A stretch of 64,000 nt of DNA, taken from Tethya wilhelma (Eukaryota; Porifera; Demospongiae; Tethyida; Tethyidae). The stretch is from positions 8,557,806 through 8,621,805 of the forward strand of contig CAXIPT010000003.1 of NCBI GenBank assembly GCA_964030475.1. The letters are read 5' to 3'. The translations under genes and the position numbers were made by a program. Below, piece by piece: positions 57,901 through 64,000 of this stretch (the first letter of the stretch is position 1; every line of letters begins with the position of its first letter). The notes beneath the pieces were generated by a model, which saw only the letters and a program-made list of their open reading frames with translations, was not told where the DNA came from and did no database searches.

Positions 57901-60900
57901 CATCATGGAATGGTTTCCATATGGTGTGGATGAACTAAGGTTTTTAGGTTCTAAAGGTCTCTTTCCTGATGCTACTGTCATTTTCCAGGTATGTGTGTGT
58001 GTGTATGTAATGACTGAACTACATGATGGACACATGTACCATAACAAGGACTTGTAGCCAAGTTCCCAGTACATGCATAGCCATAATCATAGATCTAATT
58101 ACATTGCAAATAATAGTGGTTTAGCCCTGGTTGTTTCAGCTTGTATTTTCTGCTTGTGAGGAGTATAATGGTTTTCCTGTAAATTGTATAGTTTTGCCAA
58201 ACTCCTGTGCTTTGAGATGCACCTATTGAAGGTAATCTGTTTACAATACTGTACAGCTTCAAGTTTTCTTGGCACCGAAGTTGATGAAAAACATATCCTT
58301 CAAAAAGTTTACTTCTTTTTTCTGGATATATTTTATTGGGCTGACCCAAAATTTCTATTACGTATGCATAGATGGTAAAGAAAATGCACAGACTAGTATC
58401 AAGACTAGTACCAAGTTTAATGCTATACAGTAGTGTATATATAATATTTTGAGCTTTGGTCAGACATATCATGACATTGTTCTAATTGCTGACAGGTTGA
58501 AGAGAGTGATGTTCTGAAACGGTTGCTTCCTGCAAAAATGAAGATTTGGAGGAAAAAAAGAGATAAACGACAAGAAAACAAAAGGCTAGCAAAAGAGAAA
58601 AAAGTAAATGAATGGGTAAGTCTGTCATGGTTGCAAAAGCACTCGGTATTAGTAGAGGTTGTCAAAATGGTTGCTGCAGAAAGCTGACATAGAGAAGCGT
58701 AAAGCTGAATTGACAGCTGCTTATGAAGAGAAGGTTGCAATTAAACAAGCTGAGAGAGCAGAGAAAGAAGATGATGATGATGAAGGTACAGTGTGTAATA
58801 TTATTATATAGGTCAGCTAGCAGGTACAGTTTCATTCAGTTTCATTATCAAATGTTGAGAGTTGTTAGGTCAGGACTCAATAGCAAATTCGTATAGCTGT
58901 GGTATGCAAGAATGACATGGCATAACATCTTTTGATCAGCATTTGTGCACAGTGACAGCACATGTCTAGTGCTGCATCCATAGGCTATCACCTGTTCAGT
59001 TGTTTGGTTGCCAAGCAGCTTTGTCCAGTCTAGTTTGAACAGTGAAATTGGTATAACACTACACAGTAGCGAACACTGGCGTTTGTTGTGCTGTTTCATT
59101 ATTTCTTTGCACGTGCCAAGTTTTGCATATATAGCTATAGCACACGTGAGTCACGAGTAGTAAAAAGTTGTCACTAAGTTGGATACTACATGATTACTGT
59201 GCTGAGTACAACGAGAAGTTAAGTACTATCTTTCTTTCGTTTATGCCCTAATAATTTATAGCCTTCTCACGTTGTGTTCAAGTTCTTGAGCTCATCTGTG
59301 TCCTTTTAATGACTTTGCTTTCAAACCTTATATTCAAATTTCAACCAGGTGTTTTGCTCATGTGTATCTCTTTTCTGAAACTATACTACCAGTATTAGAT
59401 GCCTATACTGCTAAGCCAACTTGAAACTCCATAACCTTAAATACAGTAAAAAAAATTCGAATACCTGTGATGACAAAGTTTAAAGTATGTTATTTAAACT
59501 TCTTGATTTTATAGCACTAAACGCAATCTTCTTGTAAGTAATGGTTTATATACATGTACAGATGAAGATCTTGAGGGTGGAAATGAAGACTTTGAAGAGT
59601 ATCAAGAGCAAATGGCTGAAATTGAAGAGGAAGAGTTTCCTGATGATGAAGAGGAAGAAGAGGAAGAGAATGAAACTGAAGCTGTGGATAGAATCACCAC
59701 CAGCATCACTGAGAAACACGAGGAGATCAATGATGCTCTTTCTAACATTCAAGTTAGCAAGTTATAGTATTCTGTGGTATTGGTGAGCAGCATTAGAAGT
59801 TTTGGTCCTCAAACCTACAAATAATTAACATTGTTTACTTTTCATACTAAAGGCCCAAGAATGCGATTAATCTCATTTGCAACAATGAGTGCTTTTAGAC
59901 TGCAACTATTTGATGTACACTAAGTGCAGTATATGAAATCTCCTATGCTTGGACTGCTATCAAAGCTATGTACTTGCTATATCTCTAATAATAGAATCAC
60001 TCAGCTGAAATTTGAACAATTTACTTGTTACTTAGCAGCCTAATTGAGTAAAAGTGAATAAAGGAAGCCCTAGTACATAGGACTTACTCTACCTACCAAG
60101 CTTCCTTTTACCTCCACTGAACACTAAGTTCCAGCCTAGTGGCAGTCCATGCATAATGTCGCATACATTCTGTATGTAAGTAATACGTGTCAAATAGAGA
60201 GACTAGCAAACATTTTTGAAATGGTTTCTATGCTGGCTGTCAAATAGTTAATTCTGATATATCACCAATATTAAATTTTATATTAGACATGCGTATGTGT
60301 ACAATTTTTTTATGCTTTACCAAGTATGTTGTGTGGTCATACAGGACGTACTGTTGGAGCTTCAGATTCCCTGCCACTCAGTGAATGCTGGCCGAAGTGT
60401 ATCAGTGGTGACCTATTCCTTCAGTAAGGTCATTCAGCCATATACTATCGATAGAGAGGGCCTCTTGTCCAAGTGTACTCCTGTAACTGGTGAAATGGCC
60501 AAGAAATTGTTAGATCATGGTTACAAGCAGCTCAGTAAATTCAAAAGATGGTGTCCTGTTAAGGTATTGTCATGTACCAGCTACCTATTCACTTCTACTA
60601 AGAACTGTAAGCACTGTTGATTTAATCTTTACATTAGCTGAAGGAAGATCAAGCATCAGTGTTGCCACCAGTACAACAGTTACTTTCCCAACAGTTCCCA
60701 GTCATCTATAAACAGCATGTCATATACTTGTCTTCATCACTTGCAAGGGACCAGTTCATCGGAAATCCTGAAAAATATCTTGCCCAAACTCCTCCTGGTC
60801 CCGGTGTTCCTGTCAAGCTGGCTGTTCTGGGTCCACCAAAATCTGGAAAATCAACAGGTTTGTTTTGTAATGTTAACGTTTGCTTTATGGTATCCTTGTA

Positions 60901-63636
60901 TGTGTGGATGTGATCATGTAGCTCTCCCTCCTCCACTCCACACCCACTAACCACAGTTGCCACTAGGTTTGCCCAAGAGTATGGATGTGTTCGACTCTCC
61001 ATTGGAGAGGCCCTGCGCAAGGTAGTAGCACAGTTTCCCAATTCAAAGTTGACAGAATTGATTGAAGCTCATCTCCGGGTTGGTCAAGTCGTTCCTGACG
61101 ATCTGTGTGTCCATGCTTTGGAACGATCTCTAATGGATGTGCAGTGCAAGACCAGAGGGTACGGTTGTATGATGCATGTGAAGTAATACCACAAACTATT
61201 GTAGCCAATTTTAGGTATGTTCTTGATGGTTGGCCCATGACTAAGGCTCAAGTTGACTTGCTGAGCAAGTTTCGAATCACCCCAGTGTGTATGGTACAGC
61301 TTGAAGTTTCAGAACATGAGCTACTACGAAGAGGAGGACTGGACAGAAATTCTCCTTCTAGGTACTTTGTACATAGGTCACATGTATCATTTGTGTGTCT
61401 GCACGGTTTGTTTGTTAAATCTTAGGATGTATCCATCCCAAAAAACAGAGTAGAAATTGTCAAAGTTAAAATGAGAGGGGTCCTTCAATAAGATTAAACC
61501 AGAAGTATGTACATGAACTGTTTTATTGCTATAGCAATCTTTTGCCAAAGATCAAACTTGTAGGTTTATCCACAGGGGGTGGGGCTACCAGCCGTAGTTG
61601 TTTGAAAGTAGTGTGACTTGAGCTCGGTCTTTAATGACTGGCAGTCTGTTATTGTTCAGCACCTTTGGTGTTTCCATTGTATATACTTTTTCCCTCCAGG
61701 ACTCAGCCATTGCATGACAGTACAGGTATACTACTAGTTCGTACCAGTCAGTACAACAAGCATGTTGAAGAAGTGAAAAAGTGGTACATTGAAGAGCATG
61801 ATAACTGGCATGTTGTTGGTGGAGAAGCTTCCAAATGGTTGGTGTGGCAAACAGTAAGAAAACATGCCCTCACTGCTGCCCAGCAGATCCAGTACTACAT
61901 GGCCAATGTGAACTCAGGTATGCTCTACTGTTTATGAGTTGTAACTTAACCCTCAGTTGTAGCATTCACAGATGGGGGTTACTGTAGTTGGTTGGTGTAG
62001 CTAGTTGTGAAGGTAATTAAATTGCTGGTAGTAGCATCGTACCTGCAAAGAGGAATTATTTGTCCTCTTTCTCAGTTCTAAACTGATTTCTGAGCAATTC
62101 CCTAAATAATGAAGCCTCAGCACCAACATGTGTGTTTATTGACACTACATTGTAGTAGTTACTGTTCGTTAATCAGTGCCAGCTCAGCAGTAAACCCCAC
62201 TGTTGTTTGCCGTGTGCCCTGTGGTCTGTAGCTGTATGAATATCATTATCACTAATCTTCAACAACAATCAATCACACTGGTTGTGATACACCACTGAAC
62301 ATTACTGTAGAGTCATTTTTTTGCACCTGTGTTTTGTTTATATATATATATAGCTTGTGGGAGTTAAGAATACTTCTATTTCACAAATTGGATTTCTTTA
62401 CACACACTAAATTTAGGCAGAGCAGCCTCAATTGCCGGTCTGTGTATTACACCTGGCGAGTTTAAATCTCAGCTAGGAGAGTTTTCTCAGTACTGTCCAG
62501 TCAGTCTAGCTCTTCGCAATGAACTAGTAGACTGTTCTAATCATTCCTCCTTGGCACTTGCAGCAGAATTCCAGTAAGTAGAACGCATGGCATATGATTT
62601 GTTTTTCCTAGACAATCACTCTCATGTACTTTACATATTGTTTTTTTTTTTCAGAAACAAGTACTATGTAATGTCTAGTCAAGAAGACCTGGAAGCTTTT
62701 CTGTCATCTCCAGATGCATTTGTTCCTCCCAATTGCCCTAGAGAATTGCCTCCTGTCGAGTTATTACCAGCCAGGAGATCTTATGCTGATGTGAAGGCTC
62801 TATTTCCTAAACACTTTGAGATTCAAGGATATTGTCCAGTCTCTTATGTTGATGGAAACAGACGGTGTGTATCATTGTATGTGTGTCATTAGTTGCATTA
62901 TGTTTGATTCCAATATGGCTTCCCACCTTCCAGTTACGAGAGTTTGGTTCATGGTGTTCCAGAGTTAGCAGCTGAGTATAATAACAAGCTATACTGCTTT
63001 TCGTCAGAAAAAAATCTTGAAAAGTTTATGAGGTGAGTAAATAAGTCAGAGGCCAGAGATGTGTAACTGACTTGAACAGTACCATGGACTAACCAGACAC
63101 GGTCTTCACGAATGCAGTGAGTGGCCTCCATTGGTAGCTGATTAGTAAATACAGTGGAACGTCCAATAATGGACCCTCCCAACAGAGGACAACTTCTCTA
63201 TCTTCTCTGTGTAAAATTAATAGGCACTCACATTTAATCACAACAAGTTACAAAGGGGTAGTCACAGCTGTAATACTCTTGGCATGTTATGATTGCTACA
63301 TAGTGTATATTACTTGATTCTCTTGCCCCTGGTAGTTTAAACTGTGATGTAGCCTATAATATTAAATTTTATTTATCATGATATATCTTGACAATTATCT
63401 TTTACTATCATACTGTAGACAACCCGATCACTATGAGGTGACTGTGCTTCCAGCAAAGCTTCCACCTCTAAAACAACCCATGCCAGTCACTTCTTTGCCA
63501 ATGTTAGGTTATTTGGAGCAAAATGTAGCAACTGCTATTATCAATGCATTAAGTGCTGTTGGAATTGTCAAACCGAAGTTTCCCTTCTTGACATCTACCA
63601 AATCTTCTGTTGTGTATATGGCTTATCATCTAAAAG
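42400..63636 (+). CDS. AK9: Adenylate kinase 9-like multi-domain nucleotide kinase, 3' end outside window
   Basis: Thirty-four exons with mutually matching phases give about 1630 codons when one copy of the duplicated exon pair is used: 42400-42438, 42498-42554, 42633-42696, 43786-43838, 43920-44016, 44080-44192, 44951-45163, 45667-45798, 46202-46276, 47918-48047 (or 50620-50749), 49433-49547 (or 52434-52548), then from 54162 as listed in the module entries. AK9 transfers phosphate between nucleoside triphosphates and mono/diphosphates; animal AK9 is linked to cilia and flagella. Four P-loops are visible: [27 protein letters not shown] and GPPKSGKST, with FSVGFLDKMY, MTRENW and [14 protein letters not shown] segments typical of AK9. 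Acidic linkers separate modules. The start is ATG 42400, in frame with ATG 42412. Human AK9 has about 1900 residues, so only the C-terminal part is missing. Confidence 0.95.
42944..43145. repeat. Family C MITE in an AK9 intron
   Basis: Flanked by TA. Left CCGGCGGGAAATTTTCGTGG, right inverse ...AAATTTCCTGCTATACGG. The internal segment matches 20695-20884 closely. Confidence 0.85.
43379..43490. repeat. (CA)n microsatellite, imperfect
   Basis: CA repeats interrupted by CCCA, TGCA and CGCG units, inside the third AK9 intron. A poly(T) run lies nearby at 43261-43277. Confidence 0.9.
45262..45361. repeat. Short family D-like hairpin in an AK9 intron
   Basis: TAGCCTCATACCCAGGCTCT at the left and an imperfect inverse ending GCCTGGGTTTGAAGTGAGGTTA at the right, 100 bp in all. 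No flanking duplication seen. Confidence 0.6.
47340..49810 (+). repeat. Tandem duplication in AK9, copy 1
   Basis: From AAACGAAGTAAGTTTGATCG to ...CCTCATTACTAGGCCCACC. Contains exons 47918-48047 and 49433-49547. It carries a family C MITE (48398-48613) absent from copy 2. By eye it is a few percent diverged from copy 2 outside the exons. Confidence 0.9.
48398..48613. mobile_element. Family C MITE with proven empty site
   Basis: Inserted between TA dinucleotides in duplication copy 1. The equivalent position in copy 2 (about 51281-51290) reads straight through AAATATATATGTTAG without the element. Confidence 0.9.
49814..52791 (+). repeat. Tandem duplication in AK9, copy 2
   Basis: Starts immediately after copy 1. 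Contains exon copies 50620-50749 (identical to 47918-48047) and 52434-52548 (three synonymous differences from 49433-49547). Copy-specific insertions lie at about 50045-50290, 50835-51020, 51466-51650 and 51745-51915. Confidence 0.9.
52792..54161. other. AK9 intron
   Basis: Holds a diverged family C MITE at about 52830-52918 (AAATTTTCGTGGG ... GGAAATTTCCCACTCTACAGTA) and, at 53430-53470, the right end of the element seen at 34413-35133. Otherwise no gene or repeat recognised. Confidence 0.55.
54162..55768 (+). other. AK9: AK9 module 2: second kinase domain
   Basis: Exons 54162-54342, 54605-54746, 54956-55139, 55274-55511 and 55591-55768. The first encodes [17 protein letters not shown], the typical lead-in, and the P-loop [14 protein letters not shown]. 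The fourth encodes [15 protein letters not shown], the DG.P..R motif. Between them is an Ala/Gln/Thr-rich helical insert (about 60 aa) of low complexity. Confidence 0.9.
54779..54944. repeat. (AC)n microsatellite filling a short AK9 intron
   Basis: About 166 bp of AC/GC dinucleotide repeat on the sense strand, ending 11 nt before the acceptor at 54955/54956. The intron (54747-54955) is about 209 nt, so most of it is repeat. Confidence 0.95.
55990..57988 (+). other. AK9: AK9 module 3: acidic linker and third kinase domain
   Basis: Exons 55990-56070, 56205-56340, 56466-56562, 56642-56831, 57016-57184 and 57889-57988. Acidic linkers ([18 protein letters not shown]) lead into [19 protein letters not shown], then [17 protein letters not shown], then the P-loop [17 protein letters not shown], a helical lid region and [16 protein letters not shown], a DG.P-equivalent in which Trp-Phe-Pro replaces the usual Gly-Phe-Pro. 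Confidence 0.9.
57510..57599. mobile_element. Family D minimal element with 9-bp target duplication
   Basis: A 90-bp hairpin from TAGCCTTGTTCCCAGGC to ...GCCTGGGAACGAGGCTA, flanked by GCTGACTGT on both sides (57501-57509, 57600-57608). The host repeat exists uninterrupted at about 47106-47130 (GGGCCGACTGTCCCAT). Confidence 0.9.
58496..60563 (+). other. AK9: AK9 coiled-coil and acidic linker
   Basis: Exons 58496-58615, 58680-58785, 59562-59752 and 60345-60563. The first two encode a highly charged Lys/Glu-rich helix ([15 protein letters not shown], then [20 protein letters not shown]), likely a coiled coil. The third is an acidic run with more than a dozen Glu/Asp in a row-like stretch. The fourth begins with [19 protein letters not shown] and bridges to module 4. 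Confidence 0.85.
58786..59561. other. AK9 intron, no feature seen
   Basis: AT-rich intron of 776 bp with no recognised repeat. Introns 59753-60344, 61918-62416 and 63033-63418 are likewise featureless, apart from a pogo-like CAGTGGAAC terminus at about 63153. Confidence 0.4.
60638..63636 (+). other. AK9: AK9 module 4: fourth kinase domain and C-terminal region, partial
   Basis: Exons 60638-60857, 60957-61158, 61215-61361, 61700-61917, 62417-62573, 62655-62864, 62934-63032 and 63419-63636. [21 protein letters not shown] leads to the P-loop [13 protein letters not shown], then [11 protein letters not shown] (NMP-binding region), [11 protein letters not shown] (DG.P), and a C-terminal part with [28 protein letters not shown] and [19 protein letters not shown]. 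The last exon ends in phase 1 before GTATAAT, so at least one more exon lies beyond 64000. Confidence 0.92.
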
Positions 63637-64000
63637 GTATAATAATATCAATGTATTGTTCAGTATGTGTGTGCACAGAGAGCTACAGTAGATTTTTGGT
63701 TTGCCAACCCTTCAATAACTTATAGTCAATGTCTGTGCTAATTCTATTGTTCAAGTCACTCAGCGTAATATTTGCCCATTCAGTTGTATGATATTTCAGC
63801 AATACAAGGCCCAATCAAAGCTTTTTTATTTTTTCAGTTTTGGCCTAAATAATTCAGAAAAGGTCTAGGCAACTGACCTGCATGTAGTGACAGTAGAAAT
63901 GATGGTTACTACCACTTGGCCCTTGGATATAGCTCAAGAATTAGAGAAAGGAAATGGTCTAGGATTGTATCAATGTTACATGTAACTAAGTAAGGTTGTA

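Noticed and set aside
1..64000. tRNA or rRNA genes
   Set aside because: I looked for A/B-box-like and conserved rRNA stretches while reading and found none I could support.

Overview
The window is a eukaryotic, AT-rich, repeat-dense genomic segment. Genes are split into many exons, with introns either very short (about 44-60 bp) or inflated by transposons. SRCR and Ig-like exons, this compact intron style and the repeat content fit a marine demosponge; Amphimedon-like is my best guess, but the species is an inference. Single 'n' characters at 2252, 3988, 4448, 15895, 27386 and 38489 and the N-run at 29111-29209 look like contig joins, and several near-identical duplications sit against them.

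Two host genes dominate, arranged head to head. On the minus strand, seven exons between 37918 and 17133 encode the glycine cleavage system T-protein (aminomethyltransferase, AMT). They cover the mature protein length in one continuous frame; only a leader exon is missing. On the plus strand, 34 phase-compatible exons from 42400 to 63636, running off the right edge, encode a multi-module adenylate kinase 9 (AK9) with four P-loops. About 4.5 kb of repeat-filled DNA separates the two 5' ends. Gene fragments are present too: two SRCR half-domain exons (16591-17006), convergent with AMT, and one Ig-domain exon (about 3988-4204, minus).

The left 0-16 kb is mostly transposon debris. It holds a Ty3/gypsy pol fragment with polypurine tract (minus) carrying a nested hAT-type MITE, CR1/Jockey-like non-LTR fragments, a broken Helitron helicase, and a 3.87-kb hAT element (7519-11385) with matching ends, a 5-bp target duplication and an apparently intact spliced transposase. 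The AMT introns (17-38 kb) contain a second, dead hAT transposase, a 2.3-kb foldback element and many MITEs.

The most coherent possibly undescribed signal is a group of non-autonomous elements I call family D (about 25.8-26.5, 38.5-40.4 and 57.5 kb, plus variants). Their ends read TAG(C/T)CTCGTNCCCAG, each end folds into its own hairpin, and several copies are flanked by 9-bp direct repeats, two of them supported by an uninserted version elsewhere in the window. A second strong observation is a tandem 2.5-3 kb duplication in AK9 that repeats two exons. The copies encode identical protein and the splice phases forbid using all four exons in series.
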